DNA of 39,572 nucleotides from Rhodocyclales bacterium (GCA_026399475.1 JAPLQY010000030.1:1-39572); one strand, 5' to 3'; shown: positions 22,145 through 31,721, numbered from the stretch's first letter. Notes: a model not told the origin generated them from the sequence alone. Made by a program: numbers and translations.

Positions 22145-24022
22145 GTGAGTTCACAATCCAGTCTGCTGCGCGCGCGCCGGTTCGCTCCGCTATTCGTGAC
22201 GCAATTCCTCGGCGCACTGAACGACAACGTGCTGAAGAACGCCATGGTGGTCCTCCTGACCTTTCAGGCCGCGAGCTGGACCACATTGAAACCGGAGCTG
22301 CTGGCCAATCTTGCCGCGGGCATCTTCATCCTGCCCTTCTTCCTGTTTTCCGCTACCGCCGGACAACTGGCCGACAAGTACAACAAGGCCCGCCTGGCCC
22401 GGATGGTGAAGCTGCTGGAGATCGGCATCGTCGTGGTCGCCGGCGCCGGACTGGCCCTGCACAGCCTGGAAACCCTGTTTGCCAGCCTGTTCCTGCTGGG
22501 ACTGCATTCCACGCTGTTCGGCCCCGTCAAGTACGCCATCCTGCCGCAGCACCTGAAGAGCGATGAATTGGTGGGCGGCAATGCGCTGATCGAAGCCGGC
22601 ACCTTCATCGCCATCCTGATCGGAACCCTGCTCGGCGGCCTGCTCGCCGGAAGCAGCGACGGCACGGCATGGATCGTCGGCGCCGGACTGGTCATCGCCA
22701 CCGGCGGCTACCTGGCGTCGCGCGCCATTCCGGATGCGACCCCGCCAGCGCCGGATTTGATCATCAGCCTCAATCCAGTCACGGAAACCTGGCGCAACGT
22801 TCGATTCGCCCAGGAGAACCGGACTGTATTCCTGTCCATCATGGGCATCTCCTGGTTCTGGCTGTTCGGCGCGCTGTTCCTCGCCCAGTTCCCGGCCTAT
22901 ACCAAGAACGTACTGGGCGGCAGCGAAACGGCGGTTACCCTCCTGCTGGCCACCTTCACCTTCGGCATCGGCATGGGTTCCCTGTTGTGCGAGAAATTGT
23001 CCGACCACCGGGTGGAACTGGGCCTGGTGCCGCTGGGCTCGATCGGCATGACCCTCTTTGCGCTCGACCTCGCGCTGGCCTCTCCCGCGACGCCGGCGCC
23101 AATACCGCTGGGCGCACTGGCTCTGCTGCAAACCGGCGCTACCTGGCGGGTGCTGATCGACCTGTCCCTGATCGGCATCTTCGGCAGCTTCTTCATCGTG
23201 CCCCTGTATGCGCTGGTGCAGCAGCGATCGCATCCGGAACACCGCGCCCGGATCATTGCCGCCAACAACATCATGAATGCCCTCTTCATGGTCGTAGGCG
23301 CGCTGGCAGCCTCCGGCATGCTGGCCGCCGGCCTCAGCATCCCCATGCTGTTTGCCGTGGCCGCCGTGTGCAATGCCGCGGTGGCCGTCTTCATTTACGG
23401 GCTGGTGCCGGAATTCCTGCTGCGGTTTATCGTCTGGGTGCTGATTCACACGGTGTATCACCTGCGCGTCAGGAATCTCGACAGCATCCCCGAGGAAGGT
23501 CCGGCCGTCGTCGTCTGCAATCACGTTAGCTTCGTCGATGCCCTGGTGATTACCGCGGCCTGCCGTCGGCCGATCCGCTTCGTGATGGACCACAGCATCT
23601 TTCGCCTGCCGATCGCGAACTTTGTCTTCCGCACCGGCAAGACGATTCCGATCGCCTCGGCCAAGAAGAATCCGGCCATGATGGAAGCCGCCTTCGGCGA
23701 AATCGGCAAGGCCCTCGATGCCGGCGATCTGATCGGGATATTCCCCGAAGGCAAGATCACCGCTGACGGGAACATCAACCCCTTCCGCCCGGGTATCACC
23801 CGCATCCTGGAGCGCAACCCGGTGCCGGTCATCCCCCTTGCCTTGCGCGGATTGTGGGGCAGCTTCTTCTCGCGAAAGGATGGACCGGCTATGACCAAGC
23901 CGCTGCGCCGCGGCCTGTTCTCGAAAATCGAGCTCGTTGCGGGTGACCCCGTTCAAGCCACGGATGCCACGCCGGAGCAACTGCAAGACAAAGTCACGCT
24001 GCTTCGTGGCGCAATGGCGTAG
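22145..24022 (+). CDS. Lysophospholipid transporter (LplT-like) fused to a PlsC acyltransferase
   Basis: This 625-residue protein has an N-terminal major-facilitator domain (about 1-430, 12 helices) that begins with FVTQFLGALNDNVLKNAMVV, the mark of LplT-type lysophospholipid flippases. A C-terminal 1-acylglycerol-3-phosphate acyltransferase domain follows: H460-x4-D465 in NHVSFVDA, and FPEGK near 533, and VPVIPLALRG near the end. The pair would bring in lysophospholipid and re-acylate it at the inner membrane. Related proteins in other proteobacteria carry a third, AMP-binding part that is missing here. The GTG start has GAGG 6 bases before it; the upstream in-frame TTG start would overlap the -35 box. 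Confidence 0.9.
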   Translation: MSSQSSLLRARRFAPLFVTQFLGALNDNVLKNAMVVLLTFQAASWTTLKPELLANLAAGIFILPFFLFSATAGQLADKYNKARLARMVKLLEIGIVVVAGAGLALHSLETLFASLFLLGLHSTLFGPVKYAILPQHLKSDELVGGNALIEAGTFIAILIGTLLGGLLAGSSDGTAWIVGAGLVIATGGYLASRAIPDATPPAPDLIISLNPVTETWRNVRFAQENRTVFLSIMGISWFWLFGALFLAQFPAYTKNVLGGSETAVTLLLATFTFGIGMGSLLCEKLSDHRVELGLVPLGSIGMTLFALDLALASPATPAPIPLGALALLQTGATWRVLIDLSLIGIFGSFFIVPLYALVQQRSHPEHRARIIAANNIMNALFMVVGALAASGMLAAGLSIPMLFAVAAVCNAAVAVFIYGLVPEFLLRFIVWVLIHTVYHLRVRNLDSIPEEGPAVVVCNHVSFVDALVITAACRRPIRFVMDHSIFRLPIANFVFRTGKTIPIASAKKNPAMMEAAFGEIGKALDAGDLIGIFPEGKITADGNINPFRPGITRILERNPVPVIPLALRGLWGSFFSRKDGPAMTKPLRRGLFSKIELVAGDPVQATDATPEQLQDKVTLLRGAMA

Positions 24023-24089
24023 AGCCACTATCAACTGCAAGAGAAACGCACCAGAACCGCAAGCCAACCAACAAACCAGGTCCAACAAC

Positions 24090-27000
24090 ATGACGCCACT
24101 TATTCTTGTTCTGATCGTCGCCGCCCTGTTCGCAGCCGTTCTGACCTACGAGTCGGGAAGTAACGACGCCAAGTTGCAATTTCGTCCGGCGGGGTTACTG
24201 ACCTGGTTGACAACAGGCAACTGGCCAGCCAAGGTCGGCGCCGGCCTGATGATCATTGGTATAGGCGCGCTCTTGCGGTATGCCTTCGAAAACATCCAGG
24301 CTCCGCCGGAGATGAAACTCGGGTCGGGTGTCATTGCCGCCGCCTTGCTGGGTTTTGGATCCATGATGCTGAAGTCTCGGCCGCAACGTCGAGCCATTCA
24401 CTTGGCACTGGCCGGCGCCGCATTCGGTGTTGCCTATCTGACAGCCTACAGCGCCTACGGGTTTTTCAACTACATCACGGACGTCAATGCGCTGTCCTTA
24501 TTGGCCCTAGTTGCGGTGGCCGCCGGGGTCTTTGCCATCCAGAGCAACGTGATGTCGGTGGCGATCCTGGCCATGGTTGGCGCCTACATCGCGCCAAAGT
24601 TCGCACTCGGGACGCCGGGCGTGCTTCCCGTGTACGGGTACTACCTCGCTGCCAGTGTGCTTAGCCTGATCATGGTCACGCTGCGCGGCTGGCGTCCGCT
24701 CATCCATCTGAGCTTCCTGTTCACGCTGGCAGGGGCGATGTTCTTTGCCTGGGACGGAAAGTTCTACGAGCCACACCATTACGGGATCATGCAGCCGCTG
24801 CTGATCGCGCTGACGGCCGTGCATTTGGCGATGCCGCTGCTCGAGAACAAATTCACCCGTTCCGCTCGCTTCATCCAGTTTGACATTGCCTACTTCACGA
24901 TGCTGCCGCTGGTGGCGGCGGGGCTGACGCTGAAGATCGCACCCGACGTACACACGGAAGGCGCAATCGGGCTTGGCGCGCTGGCGCTCCTGTGGGCGCT
25001 GGCGGCCGGCATCCTCTATGCCCGCAAAAACCCCGAATCAAATCGCCATGCCCTGGTTGCCGCAGTGCTGGCGATCGCCGCGGCGCTCTCCTATTTCCAT
25101 GACGTGCCATGGCTGCTGGCTGGACTCGCTCTGTCGGTGATCGCGCTGGCTATCGCGTCGCGTCAGGAAGGCCTGCGTCGAGTTGAAGAGATTGCCTGCG
25201 GCGCCGCAACGGTGTTCGGCAGCCTGTACATCATTCAATCCGTCACCAGCCTCACGCCTGCCCACGCATTCCTAAACGAGCTGTTCTCGTACCGCCTGAT
25301 TGCGGGCATTCTGATGATAGCTGCGGCGAGAATCGGAATACGCCGCCAAATCGGCTTTGCCATCACGCTGCATACCATCGGCGCGATCTGGATGCTTCTG
25401 GCTTGCGCTGCTGAGTTGGCCCGCCTGGACATCGACTACCTGCCGCAATTGAGCTACGGGATCGTCCTCGGCGCGCTAACGCTGTACATTTGGCTTGGCG
25501 ACAGGGTTCCCGGAACGGCCATTGTGGGCGGCTTGTTGATTTTTGCCACCATCGGGACGGGATGGTGGGCCGCCCCTGACGCATCCAATTACGTGGCCCT
25601 TGCGTATATGGTTATCACGGCCGCGGTGCTGCTCGGTCTTGCGCGATCCAGCCGTTCAGCCTCAGAGCAAGGCAGCGGTGATTTCTCCCCGACGATCGCA
25701 ATCGGCCTGCTGCCATTTGCATTGCTGCCCTGGGCGTTTTCAACAGCTGAATTTGTTGGCACCAATGCCGATTTCTATGAACTCACGATTGCCATGATCG
25801 GGATCGCGGCCGCCGGCCTGGCGGGGCGTTATTGGCAGAACGCAAGCCCGCGCTGGAATGACCGGATCCAACCGCTGCACGTGTACTTCACCGCCGCCGC
25901 TCTTCTCTGGGTCACGTTATTCAACATCGAGCGCGGCATTTTGCCAATCGCGTTCGAAATCCTGGCGCTCGGCTACTTGATTGCCTATGTGAGCAGGCGC
26001 ACCCGGGAACAGTCCAGCGTAAGTCTGGCCATCGGGGCGGCAACGGTCTTGTCCGTAGCGCTTGTTTTGCAAGCAATGCTGCTGCGCGGGTTCGGCCCCG
26101 ATCAAGCCATCATGACGGCGGCGGACATCAACAAAATGCACCTGCCAGCAGTCGTTTCGCTGATGTGGGTCATTTTCGGTTCCGGGATGGCTTGGTGGGG
26201 AACGAGCACGAAAGATCGATCCTTGTGGAGTGTCGGCGCGGGATTGTTGGTAGTAGCCGCGATCAAGCTGGTTCTTTTCGACTTCGGGACCCTGGGTCAG
26301 CTCGGAAACATCATTGCCTTTATCGTTGCCGGCATGGTGTTCATGGGGGTTGCCTGGTTTGCACCGATACCACCCAAGGCGGAACGAATCCCGGATCCCA
26401 TCCAGGTTCCGGAACCCGCCCCATCGACAGCAGGCGAACCATCGTCGCCGCCTGCAGCCGAGAAGTATGTTCCAGGACAACGCTTCGATCAGGGAACGCG
26501 CCCAACGGGTGGAAGCTCGGTCGATGGATCGCAACCGAAAGCTGGCGTATATATAAGAGCAAAGGAACCGGAAAGCACCAACTGGCTTTGGTTCTTGATT
26601 TGCGGCATCGCCATCGCGATTGCGCTTTTCTACTCATCCCAGCATAAGCGCGCCAGCCTTTATAAGGCGCAGGAACAAGCTCGGCGCGCTGCTGAAGCAC
26701 AAAGAGCGGCACGCCCCCAGCCAGCAATGCCACCGCAGCCAGTAATGGCACCACCGGACAGTATGAGCAGCACGCAACCCGTCAGCGCGCCGTCAGCACC
26801 GCCCCTGCCACTTCCAACGGGAACCAGACGCGCTTCAGCGCAAGGAGAGATGGAGAGAGCGCCCCCCGTCACATCAAGCCTTCCGGCCCAGCCGGCAGAA
26901 CGAATGGATGCATGCCTGAAGTTTGCCGGGAAACTCCCGTCGGATTTTGTCGTGTATGCAGCAGGCGGCTATAGCGGCAGGCAACTCTCATATCAGATCG

Positions 27001-27758
27001 ATCAGAGCGGACACACAGCCACCCAGATTGACGTTGATGTGAACCAGCCCGGAAAGTCCGTTGTGCTGATGCTGGGCGCTTATGAGCCCACGATTTGGAA
27101 CATAAATCTGTCGCCCGAAACCAAGGTGCTTGCGGTATTGATTAGCGGATACCACAAGCAGGTTGTCTCCGGCGGCTTGAACCAGAACATCATGCAATTG
27201 ACAAGCACCTACGATAATCGCGGGCCATGCGAATATTTTTACGTCACCAAGGATAAGCTGGAGGAACTGAATCGACTTGCCAGACGGATATTCGGGCGTC
27301 CCGTGGATACGGTATATCCAGCAATAGACGGGCGAGCGGTGATCGGTGCCGCCATGCCGGCAAACACCAGAATCAAGGCGTCATCCGGCGCATCCGCCGA
27401 GCCATTCCGCGACGACTCCGCTCAGCTCGCTGGCAAAGCAGCGCTCGAAGAAGCGGTATTCAAGGGGCTTCTCCGAAAGGCTACCGCTGCCGACGCCGAA
27501 GCATGGTCCAGTGCCTTGATTCAAACTCTTGCGCAACCAGCTGCCCGCAAGGCGGATCCACCAAAGCCAGAGATGCGCGACGCTTATGTCGTGCTTGCGG
27601 AATATACCTATCCAGCAGGGTTGTTCGGCGCCCAGTCGGCAACGTTTTTGATCCCGAAAGGGGTGCCGCAACCCCAAGGGAATCCAGGGCATTCGACAGT
27701 CTATGACTTCAACAGAATGCTGAGGTGCAAGGCAAATTCTTGTGTGCGCCCCTTGTAG
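24090..27758 (+). CDS. DUF2339 polytopic membrane protein with a novel C-terminal soluble domain
   Basis: This 1222-residue protein has four parts. Residues 1-760 hold the DUF2339 region, with more than 20 membrane helices. A proline- and serine-rich linker follows, then a single helix at about 831-852 (NWLWFLICGIAIAIALFY), then a Pro/Gln/Ala-rich spacer. Residues about 940-1215 are a soluble domain with the motifs QIDQSG, LGAYEPTIWN, ETKVLAVLISGYHKQVV, STYDNRGPC, and FLIPKGVPQPQGNPGHST. The topology suggests that this domain is in the periplasm. A second copy sits in the secreted protein at 29791. The start is the ATG opening MTPLILVLIVAAL; the gap to the gene upstream is only 67 bases. I cannot give a function. 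Confidence 0.82.
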   Translation: MTPLILVLIVAALFAAVLTYESGSNDAKLQFRPAGLLTWLTTGNWPAKVGAGLMIIGIGALLRYAFENIQAPPEMKLGSGVIAAALLGFGSMMLKSRPQRRAIHLALAGAAFGVAYLTAYSAYGFFNYITDVNALSLLALVAVAAGVFAIQSNVMSVAILAMVGAYIAPKFALGTPGVLPVYGYYLAASVLSLIMVTLRGWRPLIHLSFLFTLAGAMFFAWDGKFYEPHHYGIMQPLLIALTAVHLAMPLLENKFTRSARFIQFDIAYFTMLPLVAAGLTLKIAPDVHTEGAIGLGALALLWALAAGILYARKNPESNRHALVAAVLAIAAALSYFHDVPWLLAGLALSVIALAIASRQEGLRRVEEIACGAATVFGSLYIIQSVTSLTPAHAFLNELFSYRLIAGILMIAAARIGIRRQIGFAITLHTIGAIWMLLACAAELARLDIDYLPQLSYGIVLGALTLYIWLGDRVPGTAIVGGLLIFATIGTGWWAAPDASNYVALAYMVITAAVLLGLARSSRSASEQGSGDFSPTIAIGLLPFALLPWAFSTAEFVGTNADFYELTIAMIGIAAAGLAGRYWQNASPRWNDRIQPLHVYFTAAALLWVTLFNIERGILPIAFEILALGYLIAYVSRRTREQSSVSLAIGAATVLSVALVLQAMLLRGFGPDQAIMTAADINKMHLPAVVSLMWVIFGSGMAWWGTSTKDRSLWSVGAGLLVVAAIKLVLFDFGTLGQLGNIIAFIVAGMVFMGVAWFAPIPPKAERIPDPIQVPEPAPSTAGEPSSPPAAEKYVPGQRFDQGTRPTGGSSVDGSQPKAGVYIRAKEPESTNWLWFLICGIAIAIALFYSSQHKRASLYKAQEQARRAAEAQRAARPQPAMPPQPVMAPPDSMSSTQPVSAPSAPPLPLPTGTRRASAQGEMERAPPVTSSLPAQPAERMDACLKFAGKLPSDFVVYAAGGYSGRQLSYQIDQSGHTATQIDVDVNQPGKSVVLMLGAYEPTIWNINLSPETKVLAVLISGYHKQVVSGGLNQNIMQLTSTYDNRGPCEYFYVTKDKLEELNRLARRIFGRPVDTVYPAIDGRAVIGAAMPANTRIKASSGASAEPFRDDSAQLAGKAALEEAVFKGLLRKATAADAEAWSSALIQTLAQPAARKADPPKPEMRDAYVVLAEYTYPAGLFGAQSATFLIPKGVPQPQGNPGHSTVYDFNRMLRCKANSCVRPL

Positions 27759-27821
27759 GCAACCCTAGGTCACATAAGGCCCGCCCGCTCGCCCAGCAGG
27801 ACTTTCTCGAAGAGGATTTTG

Positions 27822-27992
27822 ATGCGCCCGACACTTCTGAAAATTGGAACATTTGCCGTCCTGCTCATTGCTTCAAATAGGCGACACCAAGCACATCACT
27901 ATGAACCAAGCAGAAGCGGCATGAAATCTGATCGAACACAGCAACTAGCGAGCAGCTTGCGAACGGCCACCATAGGAACCCACGCTTCATGA
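27822..27992 (+). CDS. Possible small protein with signal-like N-terminus
   Basis: This 56-codon frame starts with ATG 5 bases after AGAGGA (27811-27816), a strong ribosome site. It opens with MRPTLLKIGTFAVLLIAS, a hydrophobic signal-like stretch, then turns polar and charged (NRRHQAHHYEPSRSG). Its TGA overlaps the ATG of the next gene as ATGA, which argues for real translational coupling. The abrupt change after the signal stretch could also mean a frameshifted remnant of a lipoprotein. It may serve only to couple translation of the following gene. Confidence 0.45.
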   Translation: MRPTLLKIGTFAVLLIASNRRHQAHHYEPSRSGMKSDRTQQLASSLRTATIGTHAS

Positions 27993-29446
27993 AGATAATC
28001 ATCATCGGCATCACCGGCATTTTTCTGTCCATCGTTTGGCTTCTGGCGTGGCTGTCCGGCCCGTCCATCGGAAGAACAGCGATCTGGCTCCTGATCGCAC
28101 TGGCCATCGCGTATTTAGCCGGGCGCAAAGCTACAGACAAACAATCACGTCGCATCACGCAAGTGGCGGTGATGGCGCTGCTATTTATCTTTCCCTTCGC
28201 GATCCATGTAACGAATGACATCAGCAGCCTGAAACCGACCGCACTGAATGTGCAATGCAGTGAAGTGAGCAAGACCAGCATGGCGATCCAGCCCAAGGCA
28301 CCTACACCGACCGACGGCTTCCTTGTTGCCATGGACTACGATGGCATCTCAAATTTCCGACGGATCAAGAACATTCCAAGCCATCCCGGCCTCGACATTC
28401 TTCACGCGTCGACCTTTGATGAAATGGCCCAGATAGCCCTGCTGAACTGGAAATACTCGTTCATCGAATTTGAGATGAAGCCGCGCAGCATGACGGATCC
28501 CATGTTTCCAGGGGAATATTCGAACACAGGGCACCTGGATGCCAAGGGATGGTCAGGAGACCGCTATCGCCTGTATTACCTGGCGCCCAGAGGGCATTCG
28601 AATTGCATCCAGAAACTCAACTTCAATTCTGTTCCTGTCCGCAGCGACCAGGGCGCACCAAGCGCAGCGCCCGTCGCGGTTCTAGCTGGCGGTCAAATTA
28701 CAATGCTCAATGAGCCGCCAGCACAGCCGGAATTTTGCCTGGCCCTGGAAATAACCACGACGCCGATCAGCAAATACAAATTGGTGGCGACCGACACGCC
28801 AGTGTCAATGCCAGCGGCGCTGAAGATCCAAGGCTTTGACTTCTATACGTTCGCTGATGCCCGTTCGGATACCGTTGAAGTTATCGGTAGCGATCCATCA
28901 AAGCCGCTGGCGAAATATGACGGCTTTCACGCCATCGTCGATGGCAAGTCAGTCAGTAACTGCGGAAATAGCGCCGGGGTCAAGAATCTTCTTGCATTGT
29001 CACTGACGCCTGACCATGGACGATCCTTTTACAAAACGAAGGACTGGTATGCCGATTCAGCGGTGCAGCGTTACTTCGAGGGATCGCAGGATGAAACCAA
29101 GCCCATACGAGAACCATTCGCAGATCGATTCAAGAAGCGCGACCCGTCAACTCCGGTGACATACGAAGGCACGCGATGCCCCGAATACAGAACCATTTCC
29201 CTGGAAGACATGGCGGCTCGCTGGAGCGAATATGGCGGACGAACTCGAGATTGCACGCACGTCGAAGCCATCAAAGTCACATGCGAGTACATAAAGGGGC
29301 GTGGAGTCCGCGAAACCTGGACCTACGAAGCGTGCGGTAGAACCGTAAAACAAGTCAACACCACGGGGTACGATCCAAGTCTGCACGGTGAGCGAGATAT
29401 GGCATCCCTTCCCGACTACAAGGAAAAAGATGATGCCGCTCGCTAG
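27989..29446 (+). CDS. Unrecognised membrane protein with a large periplasmic part
   Basis: This 485-residue protein begins with three membrane helices in the first 80 residues (IIIIGITGIFLSIVWLLAWL, then IWLLIALAIAYLAG, then VAVMALLFIFPFAIHV). The remaining 400 residues are soluble and Cys-poor, with one conserved-looking stretch FDFYTFADARSDTVEVIG. I do not recognise a family. The ribosome site is weak (AGGA 12 bases before the ATG), so initiation probably depends on the upstream small frame, with which it overlaps by ATGA. Its 3' end overlaps the next lipoprotein gene by 17 bases. The sequence is visibly more AT-rich than the gsh and LPS blocks. Confidence 0.75.
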   Translation: MKIIIIGITGIFLSIVWLLAWLSGPSIGRTAIWLLIALAIAYLAGRKATDKQSRRITQVAVMALLFIFPFAIHVTNDISSLKPTALNVQCSEVSKTSMAIQPKAPTPTDGFLVAMDYDGISNFRRIKNIPSHPGLDILHASTFDEMAQIALLNWKYSFIEFEMKPRSMTDPMFPGEYSNTGHLDAKGWSGDRYRLYYLAPRGHSNCIQKLNFNSVPVRSDQGAPSAAPVAVLAGGQITMLNEPPAQPEFCLALEITTTPISKYKLVATDTPVSMPAALKIQGFDFYTFADARSDTVEVIGSDPSKPLAKYDGFHAIVDGKSVSNCGNSAGVKNLLALSLTPDHGRSFYKTKDWYADSAVQRYFEGSQDETKPIREPFADRFKKRDPSTPVTYEGTRCPEYRTISLEDMAARWSEYGGRTRDCTHVEAIKVTCEYIKGRGVRETWTYEACGRTVKQVNTTGYDPSLHGERDMASLPDYKEKDDAAR

Positions 29447-29789
29447 AAGGTTCAAAACAGCAGTGTCTGTCCTAGCACTACCGCTTCTCTTCGGTTGCGC
29501 CAACGACATGATTGTCGATCTTGGCAAGGGAGACGCCATCAGGCTCATCGGGCAGGCCGATAATTTCGACTGCCAGGATCCAGCGTATGCCAAGGTGAAC
29601 AAGGTGGAGACATTCCACCTGGTGTTTCACGATGGCACCAAAACCTTGTGCAGAGACGCCGACGCGACACAAAGACCCATGAAAGCACCCCCGGTGCCAA
29701 TGGCACCTTCCGCCGGGTCCATTCAGACGAGGCCGCTGCCGCCAGGGTCTTCCGCGGCCATGCCGGGCGCTAGCATCGGCAGTTACTGA
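29430..29789 (+). CDS. Small lipoprotein of unknown function
   Basis: This 119-residue protein starts MMPLARRFKTAVSVLALP, with lipobox LFGC, so it is a lipid-anchored envelope protein. The start is fixed by AAGGA at 29419-29423, inside the upstream gene. The mature part (ANDMIVDLGKGDAIRLIG, then FDCQDPAYAKVNKVETFHLV) has a Cys in the middle and one later, and the last 35 residues are Pro/Met/Ala-rich and likely disordered. No known family was seen. The stop is one base before the next ATG. It is one of two lipoproteins in the locus, consistent with a surface assembly. Confidence 0.7.
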   Translation: MMPLARRFKTAVSVLALPLLFGCANDMIVDLGKGDAIRLIGQADNFDCQDPAYAKVNKVETFHLVFHDGTKTLCRDADATQRPMKAPPVPMAPSAGSIQTRPLPPGSSAAMPGASIGSY

Positions 29790-29790
29790 G

Positions 29791-31260
29791 ATGAGGCGCG
29801 TAAGGCTGGCGCTATTTATTACGCTGCTCCCCATTCTTCAGCCCGCAACCTCATGGGCCGGCAACAATACCCCCGCTCGGGATCGTCTCCAGTCTTGCGA
29901 CCCGGTAATCGCACTTGCCGCTGCCGAGGAAATAATTCGCGCGCCGACGACGCTCAAGGAACCCTTGGAACTGTTTTCGCCGGCCATCATCCTTTTTCAG
30001 CAAGGGAAGAAGGACGAAGCGGTCTTCTGGTTTTATGCGGCACAACTCCGCACTCGATACCAACTGGTTTTCGAAAAAGGCGATCGCGGGCAACTCCTCA
30101 CGATCATGATGATGACGATCGGCGTGCCGATTAACAATTACGCATTCCAGGACACAGCGAACTTTCTCCGCATTCTTGATCGCGTGCTCGAATGGGATCG
30201 GACAACACCAAACCCGTTCCGCGACCAACCCAAATCTGAATTGGCAAATCAGCAGGTGGAAAAAATATACTCCGGGTTGACCGACCTGAAAGCCAAGCTG
30301 ATTGCCGAGAAAGCGGATATTGAAGGGAAGGCCCGCCATGCGGCGCCTGGAATTGAACAAACCTATAGCCTGAAGGGCAATCGGTCATGCCGGGATATTC
30401 AACCCAAGATCGATGCCTGCAGCTTCCCCGGTTTAAGCTTGCCGCCGGATGTTGCCGTATTTGCCGCCGGGGCTCACGCGGGCCGCAAGATTGCGTTTCA
30501 GATTGATCAGAGTGGAAACCAGGGCACGCAGATGGATGTCGTGGTCAATAGCCCAGGGAAACCGGCAGTCCTGATACTGGGCGCCTATGGAGCAACGATC
30601 TGGAACATCAGTCGCTCAAATGAAACAAAAATCATAGCGGTACTGATTGGCGGATATCACCGGCAGGTCGTCGCCGGTCTTGCAAAAGGTACGCCATTAC
30701 TGGTCAGCACGTACGACAACAAAGGGCCCTGCGGGGTTTTTTATATCGAGTCGCATACGACATCTGAACAGGTGAACCAACTCTCCTTGCGTGTATTCGA
30801 TCGTCCGGTAGACAAGGTGTTCCATGCTGAAAATGGAAGGGTGGTGGTTGGCGATCCCGTACCCACGGATATCAAGCTGATTTCGTCACCGGATACCACA
30901 CCCGAGTCCTACTATGACAAGAACGCTCCCTTGGCTGGGCTTGCGGGAATCGAAGATGCTATCAGCAAGGGGCTTCTGCGAAACGCAACACTGGCTGACC
31001 TGGACGCCTGGTACGCTGCCATTGATAAAGCGTTTCCTCCGGCAGTCAACCAGGGACCACCAAAGCCGCGGATGAGCTCAACATTCAGGAAGTACGTAGT
31101 CCTCAAGCCATTCACATACCCGGCTGGTCTGTATGGCGGGAACTCGGGTGACTTCCTGATCCCGAAAGGCGTGCCCAAACCGGAGGGTAATCCCGGGCAT
31201 TCGACCACCTATGATCTTAATGGGCCGAGCTGCCAAGGCCCATCCTGCACAACTCGCTGA
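29791..31260 (+). CDS. Secreted protein with the same C-terminal domain as the DUF2339 protein
   Basis: This 489-residue protein starts MRRVRLALFITLLPILQPAT, with a signal peptide ending at SWA|G. Residues about 30-180 are helical, with a motif EAVFWFYAAQLRTRYQLVF. Residues 208-485 form the second copy of the domain found at 940-1215 of the DUF2339 protein, with QIDQSG, LGAYGATIWN, ETKIIAVLIGGYHRQVV, STYDNKGPC, and LIPKGVPKPEGNPGHSTTYD in the same order. The two are clear paralogues, so the locus was probably shaped by domain duplication. No catalytic motif is evident. The gene follows the lipoprotein by one base. Confidence 0.8.
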   Translation: MRRVRLALFITLLPILQPATSWAGNNTPARDRLQSCDPVIALAAAEEIIRAPTTLKEPLELFSPAIILFQQGKKDEAVFWFYAAQLRTRYQLVFEKGDRGQLLTIMMMTIGVPINNYAFQDTANFLRILDRVLEWDRTTPNPFRDQPKSELANQQVEKIYSGLTDLKAKLIAEKADIEGKARHAAPGIEQTYSLKGNRSCRDIQPKIDACSFPGLSLPPDVAVFAAGAHAGRKIAFQIDQSGNQGTQMDVVVNSPGKPAVLILGAYGATIWNISRSNETKIIAVLIGGYHRQVVAGLAKGTPLLVSTYDNKGPCGVFYIESHTTSEQVNQLSLRVFDRPVDKVFHAENGRVVVGDPVPTDIKLISSPDTTPESYYDKNAPLAGLAGIEDAISKGLLRNATLADLDAWYAAIDKAFPPAVNQGPPKPRMSSTFRKYVVLKPFTYPAGLYGGNSGDFLIPKGVPKPEGNPGHSTTYDLNGPSCQGPSCTTR

Positions 31261-31289
31261 CCAGTCACATTTGCCATCCGGAGATCGCC

Positions 31290-31721
31290 ATGAACCAACG
31301 CGCCCACCTGCTCATGCTGCTTGGCATCGTTATGACTACTCTGGCCTGCTTTGGATGTGCCTCACAGCCGACATCGCGAACGAACTGGCGAACTACACTG
31401 GTCACGGCAACAGGTAGCAATGTGCCAGGCAATATCCAGGGCGCCGGAACCCGCTTTACGTTCAACGGGAAGATCCACGCACACGCCACGCTGGTGGCAG
31501 ACGGTCCCGTTATTCCATCAACGTCCACGTATACGATGAAATGGTTCAACGGAACCAAGCTTGCTCATGAGCGCTCCGCTGAGTACACAGTGGGCACATC
31601 ACCATACTATTTGGTTCACGCCATACTAGGCAGTGTGCTTGGCGCAGGCCCATGTCACGTCGAGCTTCACTCAGCAAATGGGTTGCTGGCTACCCGTGAA
31701 TTCTTGGTAGTCGAACGTTGA
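31290..31721 (+). CDS. Lipoprotein of unknown function
   Basis: This 143-residue protein starts MNQRAHLLMLLGIVMTTLAC with a signal peptide; the Cys-containing pair CFGC places the lipidated Cys at 20 or 23. The mature part is rich in beta-prone Thr/Val segments, with a central WFNGTKLAHERSAEY and an ending ELHSANGLLATREFLVVE that looks like an immunoglobulin-type strand pair. No family was recognised. GGAG (31278-31281) precedes the ATG by 8 bases. It is 29 bases after the secreted paralogue and is the last gene of the rightward run. Confidence 0.7.
   Translation: MNQRAHLLMLLGIVMTTLACFGCASQPTSRTNWRTTLVTATGSNVPGNIQGAGTRFTFNGKIHAHATLVADGPVIPSTSTYTMKWFNGTKLAHERSAEYTVGTSPYYLVHAILGSVLGAGPCHVELHSANGLLATREFLVVER

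Noticed and set aside
22190..24091. A 633-codon minus strand frame
   Set aside because: It lies opposite the lipid transporter/acyltransferase, whose membrane helices and HX4D motif are clear; the antisense product is Gln/Asp/His-rich with no fold.
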